From Symbiodinium natans (Eukaryota > Sar > Dinophyceae > Suessiales > Symbiodiniaceae), in NCBI GenBank assembly GCA_905221605.1, contig CAJNDS010002695.1:78501-142500 (forward strand): DNA of 64,000 nt, written 5' to 3'. The translations under genes and the position numbers were made by a program. Under the pieces are notes generated by a model that was given only the letters and a program-made list of their open reading frames with translations, had not been told where the DNA came from and searched no databases. This document shows positions 10,152-19,793 of the stretch, piece by piece; within the stretch, counting starts at the first letter, position 1, and every line of letters starts with the position of its first letter.

Positions 10152-10417
10152 TTCACGGCGCGGTCATCAATAAGGCTTGGGATTCACTCCGTTCATCTGT
10201 TTCCAAGCTTATTGTAACCGCTGCGTTCATTCACATCGTGCGTGCATTTGTAATACAATTCATGCGTCCCTTGTCCTTATAATTGTATTAATGCACGAAC
10301 GAAGTGAGAACGCGTACTGTAATTCTATTGCAAACTAGTGCGCGAATAGAATGAAAGTAGCGCACGAACGTAGTGAAGTGAGAGTATACTGGCCCGTGTG
10401 AGTGATTAGTGATAGAA

Positions 10418-10499
10418 GTGCGTGTACACGGGCTAATATTAATAATATTAAATTACAAGGAATCGCGTGAATTTAATATTATTACTAGCCCGTACGCAC
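10418..10499. repeat. long hairpin just upstream of the rRNA fragment
   Basis: Arms 10418-10454 and 10470-10499 pair (ACGGGCTAATATTAATAA against TATTATTACTAGCCCGT), with a 15-base loop. It lies 35 bases upstream of the rRNA homology and could be an end-processing or recombination signal in the source organelle. Confidence 0.85.
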
Positions 10500-10533
10500 G
10501 AAAACCGCATGAAGATAACGAACGAAGTCACAC

Positions 10534-10709
10534 ACGGCGGCTGTAAGGTTAGGAAAGGTCCTAAGGTAGCAAAATTCCTTGACAGGTAAGTTCCGTCCAG
10601 CATGAGCGGTGTAATGACTTCCTCACTGTCACTACCCTCGTCTCTCAGAAATTGAGTCATCCTTGATTACGAGGAAGCCAACGGCCTAACAATAAGACCC
10701 TGAGCACTT
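10534..10709 (+). rRNA. large-subunit rRNA fragment, domain IV, mitochondrial type
   Basis: GGTCCTAAGGTAGCAAAATT followed by CCTTGACAGGTAAGTTCC matches the universally conserved domain IV core of bacterial and organelle 23S rRNA, the part at the subunit interface. Homology continues in order: GTGTAATGA, CTGTCACTACC, GAAATTGA, and AATAAGACCC (the GGAAAGACCC element). Only about 176 bases of LSU are present, ending near the domain IV/V border. This matches how alveolate mitochondria split LSU rRNA into pieces; from memory it corresponds to the piece often called LSUE. It has several substitutions at usually conserved places, such as AGCAAAATT for AGCGAAATT. In the nucleus it is most likely inert. 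A minus-strand open frame over it is a shadow. Confidence 0.85.
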
Positions 10710-10755
10710 GGCCGTTCATGTTTCGTTCACCCATAAGCCCCTATTAATAGTGGGG

Positions 10756-12221
10756 AGTCGGGGGATTGCGTGTCTGGACGTTTCATGTGGCCAGCATTCT
10801 CAGGGTCGTCCCCACAAGTTCCGTCGCCTTCCTGTGCTTCTCTTTGTTCCCCCACTCGGGACTCTGTGGGCCGCCTGCAGCTTTTGCTCCATGCTTAAAT
10901 GAAGGCCTGTAACTAGAGTAGATTATGGTAGCTTCTGGTCCGACCATGTAGTAATGAATCAGAAATCTGCACGGTGCAGCTAGCTCCCGCAAGAGACCCT
11001 GGCACCCCGTATAGTCAGTAGTAATGGTTTGCAGATGTAAAAGCCCTGGCTCGGATGAGAATGAAAGCCTTGGCGCAGGGGTCGAGCAACATACGCATTG
11101 CTATGATGGACTCGGATGAGAACGATGTGCCTGCAGCTTAGGGAAGCTCGACCACGGGCTTTTTTTCGGTTGTGTGAGCATGCCGAGGCCCAACCGCTTC
11201 TTCCCAGAGTCTTTCATACCCAATGTGAAGCCCAGCGCTGAGCATCTTGTCAATTCCTGGGCACATGCTTTCCGGGTTCGCTCTGGCCAGCGGTTCCGAC
11301 CGGCTTGCAAGGAGCTCACAAGCCGCTGCTGTCAAGCATTGTTTAGAAGAGGGGCATTATTTGTTTTGTGGAAGACCGTATCAAGCAGAACTGGTTTCAA
11401 GCTTCAACCCACGCGTCATTGCAATGCCGGTCTTGCCCACATGCTGTAATCCCGAATCCAGCAACCATGGACTCAACCTAGAGAGCTGACTCATTTCATG
11501 ATGCGGTCACGTCATCGGCGATGGTGGCGTTGGCCGACTGTTGCGCTGCTGGTGCTCTTCGCAAAGGCCACTGGTGTAGCACATTGTTAAGCGTAGCCGT
11601 AGGCTTAATGAGGTTTGTGAGCCCCCCAGGCAGCCGCACTGCATAGAGATGCATGGAGAAGCCTGAGCAGCTTGCGACACTCTCAGTCTCAGCGCCAAAA
11701 AAGAAATTTTAAATGTGCGACCCTCTGCAAGGACCACGGAGGCTTCTCAGCGCCAGGCGGCGGAGCTGTAAAACGACGCATGTCTCCCGATTTTGCCTGG
11801 CCTCGGCATGTCAGTAGGCCTCAAATGGCTTTTGGATGCTTTAATTCAGGTTTAGGGTTCTGTGCAGATGTGACAGTATCCGGTTTGCATCAGTTCCAAG
11901 AGCTGTAAAGTCGGGCTTAGGATGCATCAGTGAAAAGGGTCAATCTAAACCGTAACACTAGGGCCCCGATAATTTTGAAGGTAGCATTAGGAGTGGCAGG
12001 AACCACTCCATGTTTTTCAGTGTATCGCTTTCATAGCAGTCAGTCGTCATGAGCCTGTTAGGCAGGTGGGCCACACACAAAGGCACAGCTCGCAACAGCA
12101 GCGCGTCAAACTCATATCCTGCTGATGCCTCCATCCCGCACCCTAAAGCCTAGCCCCCAAACCCTTCAATTCGCCCTGGTCACCCCCAAGCCCGAAACCC
12201 ATAAGTTAAGGACTCATCAAG
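10756..12221. other. no recognised gene
   Basis: Mixed sequence with a few open frames of 60-90 codons on both strands (for example 11174-11449 and 11672-11908), none convincingly protein-like. It may hold remaining exons of the interrupted PDI gene or the first exon of the SEC14 gene, but none could be identified. Confidence 0.4.
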
Positions 12222-12342
12222 CTGGGCGTTCCACGGAACGAGGCGGCCGGAGTGGCAGCTCTGGCCGAGGCTTGCTCTACTTGCAGCTTGTTTATGGAGT
12301 TGGGTTGCGTTTGGGGATGCACAGATATATCTATACATATAC

Positions 12343-12373
<31 letters not shown>

Positions 12374-13773
12374 TATGTATATATATATATAGATATATAT
12401 ATATGCGCCATGAAGTCGTGAGTCGTGAGATACCGACCTATAGGCTATGCCATTCTCCCCTTCCAGGCCGTGGCAGCAGACGGCCCCGAGCCGCTGTCGG
12501 ACCCTCTCACGCTGCTGCGGTTCTATAGGCCGCGACTGGGGAGCCCAACGAAGCCTACGGTTTTTGAATTTAGACGCTTTGGGCTTCGTGAGGTGTACAA
12601 TTTTCTGTCAAGGGCTTGTGGGTTTCGGGCTTTGAGTTGTAGGGCTTCAAGTGCCATCACCCGCGGCGCATGACGCCAGAGCACCCGTAAATGATGCTTC
12701 GCTCCACTTCATCTGAGAAAAAATGCCCCATGGGTGTCCCAAGCAACATAACATCCCAGTGCAGAACCTTGTTCGGCTTGAATTTGGTTCGGGATGTTAT
12801 CGCCTGGGGAGATTTCGGAGCTTGAGAATGAAAGAGCTAAAAAGAACTTCAACCTGCCAGGGCTCGCGACCGTGACGTGGAAGCCGCTGCGAGTATGTAC
12901 AAAGACACCCTGGAATGGCGCGCAAGCTACTCCATTCCCAAGGTCATGGATGCTTACGGCAAGCCCGGGCAGTACAAGGCAGACTCCAGCCGTGCTACGG
13001 ACACCGCCGATTGGACGTGGGTGTGTGCTCCGCATACCCCCGAGTCGCAACTTGCCATGCGCCATGCATTCTTCGGTCGCTTGTCCACCAAAGTCGCGGA
13101 CGAGCCCATCTTGATCTGGCGTGCTGGAAGTGCAGACTACCAGGGGATGGTGCGAGAGGGTTTGGTGGATCTAATGACACAGGCCTTCGTCGTCCACTTG
13201 GAGGATATGAGTTATAGACACAACATGCTTGCACATGCTTGGTGATCCGGGGTGTTCTAGCACAGAACGTTTCTGATCGAGGCAGCGCAATTCCTTTTGA
13301 ATCGTCCGAGCAAAGGCCTGCTGTTCCTGAACCTCAAACAGTCTCGGAACCCCTGAAGCCAGGACACCCTTCAAGCTGCACGCGCCGCCTCCTTGAGAAG
13401 ACGTGAGCTAGTTCGCGCCCGTCTCATCATCGACTGCGAGGGCTTCGGTTTCGACAACGCTCGCTATATCCCCATCTTGCGGAAGATCATCGGCCTCGGC
13501 AAGTCATACTTTCCTGAGGTTACTGCCTCGGTGACTGTGGTGCGTGCACCTGGCTTCCTTGCAACCTTCTATGGCCTCCTCAGGCCCCTTTTGCCTAAGC
13601 TGCTGCAAGAGAAGGTCTGCATACTGGGCAACGACTTTGCAGACGGCTTGCGGAAGCATACAGGGCTGGACCTCGCAATCTTGCCTACCTTTCTGGGCGG
13701 GAGCGTGACGGAAACTGGGATCGGCGAAGTCCTTCCCGTCCCGCAGGATGCCTGGAGCACTCGCTCCAAGTGA
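12222..13773 (+). CDS. SEC14-like (CRAL-TRIO) lipid-binding/transfer protein
   Basis: SEC14-family proteins carry phosphatidylinositol and other lipids between membranes in a closed hydrophobic pocket. Four exons join in phase to 287 residues plus stop: 12222-12269 (tentative), 12467-12528, 12861-13203, 13363-13773. The CRAL-TRIO-N helices are seen in SDPLTLLRFYRARDRDVEA and MYKDTLEWR. The lipid-binding domain follows with DEPILIWRAG, LIIDCEGFGF, YFPEVTASVTVVRAPGF and LPTFLGG, all typical. Introns 12270-12466 and 12529-12860 use GC-AG; 13204-13362 is GA-AG with AGGA at both junctions. The second intron fuses the FYR and ARD halves of a conserved helix, which supports the splice call. The C-terminus at TGA 13771-13773 gives a normal domain length. 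The initiating exon upstream was not found. Confidence 0.85.
12322..12405. repeat. (TA)n microsatellite in a SEC14 intron
   Basis: Alternating TA with a few C and G interruptions, inside the first inferred intron. Confidence 0.95.
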
Positions 13774-13952
13774 CATGCAGGGCACTACTGTTAACGCCGT
13801 ACTTCCCCTTCGTGGCGAGTTTCAATGGCCGCGCGGTGACAAAAAAAGGGGCGCTACTTAATTTCAGGACCAGCGCGCTGAGGTGTGCGGACCTTTTCGG
13901 TAGCACTGCCACAGAGAGGTTCCAGTTTGTTCAAGCTTGCCAGGCTTTCTAC

Positions 13953-14035
13953 CCCTAAACCCTAAATCCTAAACCCTAAACCCTATAAACCCTAAACCCT
14001 AAACCCTAAACCCTATAAACCCTAAACCCTAGACA
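13953..14035. repeat. telomere-like (CCCTAAA)n tract
   Basis: Perfect and near-perfect CCCTAAA units with CCCTATAAA variants. It is the C-rich partner of the TTTAGGG tract at 14143-14216; together they flank the exon-like block at 14046-14140. Confidence 0.95.
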
Positions 14036-14045
14036 CCTTGAAGTG

Positions 14046-14140
14046 GGAGCCCTGCGCCAAGGCTTTTCCTGGCCGGCAAGAAAGGGAAGCCACTGGCATG
14101 CAACAGCCGGGAGCGGACCTTCGAGTCCTGTCCCAAGCAG
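14046..14140 (+). CDS. probable exon between inverted telomere-like tracts
   Basis: The frame reads GSPAPRLFLAGKKGKPLACN, then SRERTFESCPKQ, before GAGGG and TTTAGGG repeats. The left flank is CCCTAAA repeats. No family is recognised. Strand is taken from the reading quality. Confidence 0.42.
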
Positions 14141-14142
14141 GA

Positions 14143-14216
14143 GGGTTTAGGGTTTAGGGTTTAGGGCTTAGGGCTTAGGGTTTAGGGTTTAGGGTTTAGG
14201 GCTTAGGGTCCGGTGA
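14143..14216. repeat. telomere-like (TTTAGGG)n tract
   Basis: TTTAGGG units with CTTAGGG variants, in opposite orientation to the tract at 13953-14035. Confidence 0.95.
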
Positions 14217-14775
14217 AAAGTTTGGGCTTCGGAGTATGTTCGGGTTGAGGAGCTGGAGGGGTTTAGGATGGCTGGACATAGGCCCGAAGCATGAACTCGT
14301 GATACCCCGAGGTGGAGATAGTTGCAATTTACTCGTGTGGTCATTTTGGGAGTTTCCATGCCGTTGGCGACTGCGCACTCTAATGGCCGGGCTTGACGGC
14401 AAGGCGTGTGTCCCTAAGATGGGTTGACCTCAAGTTTAGGTGTCTTGTGGAACTTCAGTAGGTCTCAAACTTGAAAAAGGGGGGGGGGCGTTTTGTTTTA
14501 AAATGGTTGGGGAAGAGCCTGACGTCCAACACCCGAAGGCCAGAGCCAAGGGGGCTTCCGGTGTTCGGACCAATCAGGACATTGGAGTGAGCTAGCCCGG
14601 GGAGGCCTAAGCCCGCGACCTACGAAAGAAATTCTACTGTTGCCATAATACTATTATTATTCCAGAGACATGTGCCACTAGAATAGATTCTAATCGTGTA
14701 ATAATTTATCATGCACTAAGGCGGACTCCCCCACTCGAGTGTTGAAGGCTCTTCTTAAGCCCTGCGTCCACGGAG

Positions 14776-14838
14776 TCCAGGTCGTACGTGAAGTTCCTGG
14801 AGGAGCACACAAACGTCAGCCTCGAATCTGCCGCGGAG
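14776..14838 (+). CDS. probable 63-bp exon, unknown product
   Basis: Exactly 21 codons between GGAG and GAG|GC read SRSYVKFLEEHTNVSLESAA. A GC donor and a following TTTAGGG tract (14880-14937) fit the intron style of the region. Confidence 0.45.
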
Positions 14839-14879
14839 GCCGGCTCTGAAATATGACTTCTGTGACAGAAAAGAGAGTA

Positions 14880-14937
14880 AAGGGTTTAAGGTTTAGGGTT
14901 TAGGGTTCGGGTTTCGGGTTTAGGGTTTAGGGTTTAG
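14880..14937. repeat. telomere-like (TTTAGGG)n tract
   Basis: TTTAGGG units with GTTCGGG variants, at the expected start of the intron after the 14776-14838 exon. Confidence 0.93.
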
Positions 14938-14939
14938 AG

Positions 14940-15150
14940 ACCTGGCCGGAATCTTGTTATCGCAGGATAACGAGGGGGCTCTGGGACATATTTGTAGGCT
15001 CGTCACCAGTAGCTTCTGCTTGCCGGTCCGCTTCCTGAAACGGGGGGTGCCCGAAGCCCTTGACTACCAGGACTTCTATCCGACCTACTGCGAGCTGCAC
15101 GGTGCCGGCAGCCTCAGTGGGCCCATGAGCTTGAGGCGTTCTGGAGTGTA
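14940..15150 (+). CDS. probable exon, unknown product
   Basis: The frame reads LPVRFLKRGVPEALDYQ and then DFYPTYCELHGAG before a stop at 15149-15151, followed by G-rich repeats. It follows a TTTAGGG tract directly, so its left limit is unclear. Same strand as neighbours. Confidence 0.37.
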
Positions 15151-15377
15151 GGGTTGTTGAGTCGTGAAAGGGGGGGGATTGGAAGCCCTAAGGTTAGGGC
15201 TTCTTAGGGTTTGCCCATGCCTCGGAGCAACACAGCGTCCGGGCCTTGGAGGCCAAATATCCCAAAGTCCTTAGATTTAAACCCCCACCTAAACCTCAAA
15301 CCCACAAGCACGGAAAGCACTGAAGCTCCTGAGTCTTTAGGCCGGCCTCCAAAACTTCCCAGTCCATAGCCCAAGGT

Positions 15378-15690
15378 GCCTGCTCTGGTGGAGGAGCTTC
15401 GGCAGGCGGCTATGATTCAGGACTGCTGCCTGCCTGCCTCAGGGCATGCCAGTTGCAGTCTCCTACCTGTACAAGCATTGGGAATCCGGAAGGCCCGTAC
15501 CTCCCTTGCCGAAACACCCGAAGCCCACGTAAGGCCAGATTCCTGAACCCTGCAGTCCTGACTCTCAAAGCCCCTGAATCCAGGCAGCGGGGCAGGTAGG
15601 CCATTGGCCATAGGATAATCAGTCCCACTCTTCCACCGCTATCTCCACCGAGGAGCTAAAGTTGATGCAGCAGGGTCCCAAGAAATTCCT
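15378..15690 (+). CDS. cluster of three probable exons, unknown product
   Basis: 15379-15432 reads KVPALVEELRQAAMIQDCC. About 15445-15510, after CAGGGC, reads MPVAVSYLYKHWESGRP. About 15625-15690 reads STAISTEELKLMQQGPKKFL. C-rich CCTGAACCC-like DNA lies between the second and third. All are on the + strand and may belong to the same gene as the exons at 14046-15150. Confidence 0.4.
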
Positions 15691-16539
15691 GCTGAGGGTT
15701 TTAAGGTTTACAGGGCTTAGGGTAGGGAATGAAGGAAGAGTATGAAGAGCAACCGTCAGAATATTGTTTTCCTTCATGCCCCTCGAAACTTTCATCCAAC
15801 AGTAAGAGAAGTCATGGCATGCAGGGTTTGCGGCTCTGTTTGGTTAACTTTCTGGTTTTGGGAGTTTAGAGATGTTTGGAGGCAGCTAGGTTAGACCTTG
15901 CCAGCTGTGTGCTCCCCTCTTCCTACCACCCTAATCAGATTTAAGCCCAAGAGGTAGCATTCACAACAGAATCAGAACCTTAGCACCAGCAGGAGAAACT
16001 AGTGTAGACTACCATGCAGATGTCAATGCTGCATTCAGGGGCAAAAGCGCCAGCAGATTCTCCAATTTCCATGATGATGACAGAGCTTTGTTGCTACATC
16101 CGACACATTCAGAACAACTCTTTGATGTAAAGCCCCCAAATATCAGGAAGCTACTAGACCAGAGACTCCAAAAGGGCACCCGTAGTTTAGATGAAGCTCG
16201 AAGCCCGAAGCCGCTGGACCGCCAACTTCCACTGCTCCCCCGCCTTCCCCTTCACTCCCAACAATCACCTCCCTCGCAGAAGAAAGAGATCAAGTTTAAG
16301 GGTTATATTCACATGTTCATGCAACATACCGGGCAGATGCTATAACAGTGGGTGGGTGGGAGCCTGCCATCCGCCTTTTGGCGTGATGCGGCGAACAGAC
16401 TTTTAAACGACCTACCCAAAGTCATCCCCAAGCATAAATGCCCCAACCTTACAACCCAACCCGAAAACCCGAAAGGCCCTTAAGCCCTCAACCTGAATCT
16501 CCAACCCCCACAAAGCCCTACAAACCTGTAAAGAATAGC

Positions 16540-16680
16540 CTTTGGAAGCCCTGAAGGCCTTCAGACCCGCTGCTTCCAGGTGGCGGCGGCCACCGACGCA
16601 AGCCTTGGCTTCCTTCCTGTACTCCTACTTGCTGGACGCTTGCTTCTTTTTGGAGTTTAGGGTTGAGGGTTTTTTTTTTG

Positions 16681-16718
<38 letters not shown>

Positions 16719-16870
16719 TACCTCCATAGGTGCAGAAGGTGCCCCTCTAGGTCGGGAGGTGGTTCGGAGCGCAGGATCCAAATGTTTACTCGTCGGTGGC
16801 GATTACTCCGCTGGCAGATGCCCTTGGCTCAGATGCCGGGCTACACGGTACCGAGCCTCTTTGAGGCATG
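16540..16870 (+). CDS. exon-like pieces around a poly-G run
   Basis: Before the G run, after CTTCCAG, one frame reads VAAATDASLGFLPVLLLAGR, possibly membrane-spanning. After it, following CATAG, frames read GAEGAPLGREVVRSAG or QMPLAQMPGYTVPSLFEA. The frames conflict, so only the presence of coding-like DNA is claimed. Confidence 0.27.
16681..16716. repeat. poly-G run
   Basis: About 35 G on the + strand with one C near its start. Length is unreliable in any read technology. Confidence 0.95.
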
Positions 16871-16981
16871 AGCGAAAGCTCCTGTAAGCTGTGGTCTCTA
16901 TAAAGGCTACTAGCACATCACTTCTCAGTGATGCCCGAAGATGCCAGGCTCACATGCAACACGAAACGCTGATTCCCTTAC

Positions 16982-17096
16982 TACAACGCACCAAGCCTGA
17001 ACGTCGATTTTCTCGCGGAGGTCAGCCCGGAGGACGCCCACCAGTTGGCTAGAGCCTCGTTTCGCCAGAAGCTTCGACGACGGAGGGTACGGTGTT
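16982..17096 (+). CDS. probable exon, unknown product
   Basis: The frame reads YNAPSLNVDFLAEVSPEDAH, then QLARASFRQKLRRRR, ending at AGG|GT. Acidic then basic, likely helical. No family is recognised. Confidence 0.45.
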
Positions 17097-17389
17097 ATTG
17101 GGTGTTAGCAACCAGGTTTAAGCAGCTTGTAAATTGTAAACATGAGGCTTGTAATCTGGCAGGATGAGTGGTTCAACACGCGAATCTAGAAGTACTCAGC
17201 CTCACCGGGCGTTACCCATCCTCCACCGTGACAAGTGAAACGAACTCTCGCTCAGCCTTCTGAACTTTCTCTGAGCGAGAGTTGCCGCGTCTCGAAGATC
17301 GGTGCACCTTGCTTCCTCCACCCCAAGATGTCCCAGCCCTGAAACAGTCTAAACCAGCCTGTCGCCTGTCGCCTCACACTCCGAGAGCA

Positions 17390-17492
17390 CGGACCTTGAA
17401 GCGCTCCTCACCATTCACTTCATCCATATGCCCCAGGCTCCTACACCTGAGCAGTCGCCGCTGGTCATCCAGAGGCTACGTGGGGCTTCAAG
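17390..17492 (+). CDS. probable exon, unknown product
   Basis: The frame reads LEALLTIHFIHMPQAPTPEQ and then SPLVIQRLRGAS. Limits are uncertain. Confidence 0.38.
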
Positions 17493-17629
17493 TTAAATCA
17501 AAAGGCATGCAACCTTTTCTCCAGAATCTACCTTTCCTGTTCGTGCGCAGCAACTCAGATCACCCTACAAACCTCCTCAAACTGAGCCGGGCCAAGCCCA
17601 GCCATGGTGTCCAACATTAACATAAATCA

Positions 17630-18599
17630 CTGGACCACGGCCCCTAAGGACTTATAAACTCTGAGCCCTAAGAGCCCATCCTCAAAGGCCTGACGCCGTT
17701 GCACTCCCACCCCTGGACTTTCTGCAGCTCTGGACTAGGGTTTTTCGGCCAAGCACACGTTGGTGCCTGGGACCTGGCGGACCCGAAACCTTCAGCAAAG
17801 AAGCAATGGCACGCTAAACGCCCTGCACTCAAACCCTCTAAGCCCTAATTCTGTCCTGAACCCTCAACCTCGAACCTAAGTCAAAGTCATTCAGACCCCT
17901 AGTTACAAGCGCTAACAAACACTAAAAGCCTTAAACTCACTGTTGCTTTTGGTTATAGTGAAAAATGCAAGGTATGAGGTATACTTATCTAGGACCCATT
18001 GTAGGCCCTTAAGTTCCTTTTTTGAGGTTGCCTCAGAAGCCCCTTCAAACCAACAAGGGGCCCCCTTCTTACTTTTAGGCTACTCTTGGGCCTCGTTACC
18101 ACTACTCCCATGACGCCTTCATTCCCTGCCAGGGGTCTGCCTGATCCCGAAGTGGCAGCCCGGCGGCTGGCGCTTCGCCTCAGCTCTCTTTTTTGTTAAG
18201 TGGCGTCTCGCTTATTATTAGGGTTTTAGGGTTTACGGATCAGGGGTGATACTTCAGGTCCAGTTCGGGGAGGTTGGTTGTGCGGCTTAGGTTTATGGGT
18301 TTGATTCAGGAGTTGCATCGGTTCAGGGTTTAGAGTTAGGATCAGGGAGTTAGGATCAGGGCTTCTGTATTGTCTGGGTGACTTTGGGCTCCGGGCATGG
18401 GGACTTTTTTAAGACTTGGGGACATGGAGTTTTTGAGCTTCCCCGCATCCCAGTCTTGGAGTCTGCCGTACATGTTGCATTCGTAAACCCCGCCTCGGAA
18501 GGTTCTCTCCGCACGGAAGATTTTCGGCCCGCAGCGAGTATCACAAGAGCCGGCTTTTGGATGAAAACTCTCAACAGCAACACACGCAAATTAACGTAG
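17630..18599. other. no gene seen; upstream region of the 18600 gene
   Basis: C-rich CCCTAA-like stretches near 17820-17950 and G-rich AGGGTTTAG-like stretches near 18215-18360, but no convincing exon. No TATA-like or spliced-leader relic sequence was noticed before the 18600 start. Confidence 0.4.
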
Positions 18600-19493
18600 A
18601 TGCTTGTCCAGGGTAAAGCGTTGCCCGCCATGGATGAAGCACTTGCCCGGCTATCGGAGTCTCTTCAACAAGAGCTTCAGTCTCGGATGCATCCGCTTGT
18701 GCAGAAGTTTTTGGCCGAATCCGTCGAGCTCTGTAGGCAAGTTTGCGCTCAGCAGTTTGCAGAGTTCCAGAATCATCAGTCCCAGCTGCATGTGGCAGCC
18801 GATCCGGTAGTCACGGCTGTAACCGAGGGAAGAGGGCCCACACGTGAGGAAGCTGCGAAGCAAGCAGCGAAGTTGTTGGTTTCTTCTGCAATCCTGGTTT
18901 CAGCCACGGCAGAATCTGCATCTGCCAGGGAAGCCGCTGAACCAAGCAAAGCTGCCCCGGCTGCGAGCCCCGCGGCCCATCCAAAAGCCATGATGCCAAA
19001 AGCTGCAGCCAAGCCGAAGCAGGTCCCTCCCAAGGCCAAGGCCGATGCCAGGAAGAGCATCACCGAGCAGGTCATGGGCGGAGTGGCTGGCTTGCTGTCA
19101 GGCAAGGCCTCAGCACCCAAGGCAGCGCCCAAGGCTGAGCCCAAAGCCGAGCCCAAGGCAGCTCCCAAGCCAGAGCCCAAGGCAGAGCCCAAGGCAGAGC
19201 CTAAGCCGGCCAAAGCGAAGGCACCTGAGACCTCGGCGTCACTGGCGGCGCCGAGCATGCTTAGCTACATCCGCAAGAGCATCTCAGGCCCGCCGGCCAA
19301 GGTCCCTCAAAGCCCGGCCCCGAAGGGCAAGGCAGAGGCGAAGAAGAGCGCCCCCAAGATGCCAGAGCACAAGGCCACGGTCAAAGCGCCTGCGAAGCCG
19401 AAGCCTCCACCCCCGACCGCCGCTGCGACTGCCGAGTCTGCCGAGTCCGCCGAGGCCAGCGCGGAAGTTCTGGGGGACTTGGAAACATTCTAA
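18600..19493 (+). CDS. intronless Ala/Lys/Pro-rich protein, unknown function
   Basis: A 297-residue frame starts at ATG 18600 (a second in-frame Met lies at 18630). Residues 1-60 form a likely helical segment (MDEALARLSESLQQEL, then ELCRQVCAQQFAEFQ). Residues about 75-110 are Ala-rich. The rest is dominated by imperfect repeats of PKAEPKAEPKAAPKPEP type, ending with Ala/Glu-Ser repeats. The Lys/Ala/Pro tail resembles histone H1-like or scaffold proteins in composition only. A short block, MLSYIRKSISGPPAK, echoes an earlier ARKSITEQVMGG. Unlike neighbouring genes it needs no introns. Confidence 0.7.
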   Translation: MLVQGKALPAMDEALARLSESLQQELQSRMHPLVQKFLAESVELCRQVCAQQFAEFQNHQSQLHVAADPVVTAVTEGRGPTREEAAKQAAKLLVSSAILVSATAESASAREAAEPSKAAPAASPAAHPKAMMPKAAAKPKQVPPKAKADARKSITEQVMGGVAGLLSGKASAPKAAPKAEPKAEPKAAPKPEPKAEPKAEPKPAKAKAPETSASLAAPSMLSYIRKSISGPPAKVPQSPAPKGKAEAKKSAPKMPEHKATVKAPAKPKPPPPTAAATAESAESAEASAEVLGDLETF

Positions 19494-19535
19494 AGCCCGG
19501 CAATCTGTTGTTATAGCCGTGACCTACTATACCGG

Positions 19536-19793
19536 ATGGACAGGCCCGTCGACAACATGCTTGACGACCTCTCGATCTGCCTCAAAATGTGCACCATCTG
19601 CAGCGCTCGGGAAGACAAGCATCGATTTCGGCAAAGTGCTGGGGGAGTGCCGGGCCACCTCAGCTCTGTTCCTGCATCGATACACGAATTATCCCCCCAC
19701 TTTTCCTTGCATGGCCGTTTAGTAAAGTCAAATCCCGCACCGGAACTCCAAGCACCACAACACCTTAGTTCTTGCCAATGGACAACGCAATAA
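19536..19793 (+). CDS. small open frame, possible exon
   Basis: Starts MDRPVDNMLDDLSICLKMC and then TICSAREDKHRF, protein-like for the first 30 codons; the remainder is weaker and a second frame (IDFGKVLGECRATSA) overlaps. It could be an exon or a small protein. Confidence 0.3.
   Translation: MDRPVDNMLDDLSICLKMCTICSAREDKHRFRQSAGGVPGHLSSVPASIHELSPHFSLHGRLVKSNPAPELQAPQHLSSCQWTTQ

Larger units (their letters stand above)
9943..10755. other. nuclear copy of mitochondrial-type DNA (NUMT)
   Basis: This block differs from its surroundings: it is AT-rich, packed with consecutive hairpins, repeats the motif GAACGAAGTGAG, and ends in a large-subunit rRNA fragment. Dinoflagellate mitochondrial genomes are known for fragmented rRNA genes and palindrome-rich spacers, which this matches. 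The left edge abuts telomere-like repeats; the right edge is near the small palindrome CCCCTATTAATAGTGGGG at 10738-10755. A plastid origin is a less likely alternative. Confidence 0.7.

Noticed and set aside
10448-10660. 70-codon minus-strand frame
   Set aside because: It is antisense to the conserved LSU rRNA fragment.
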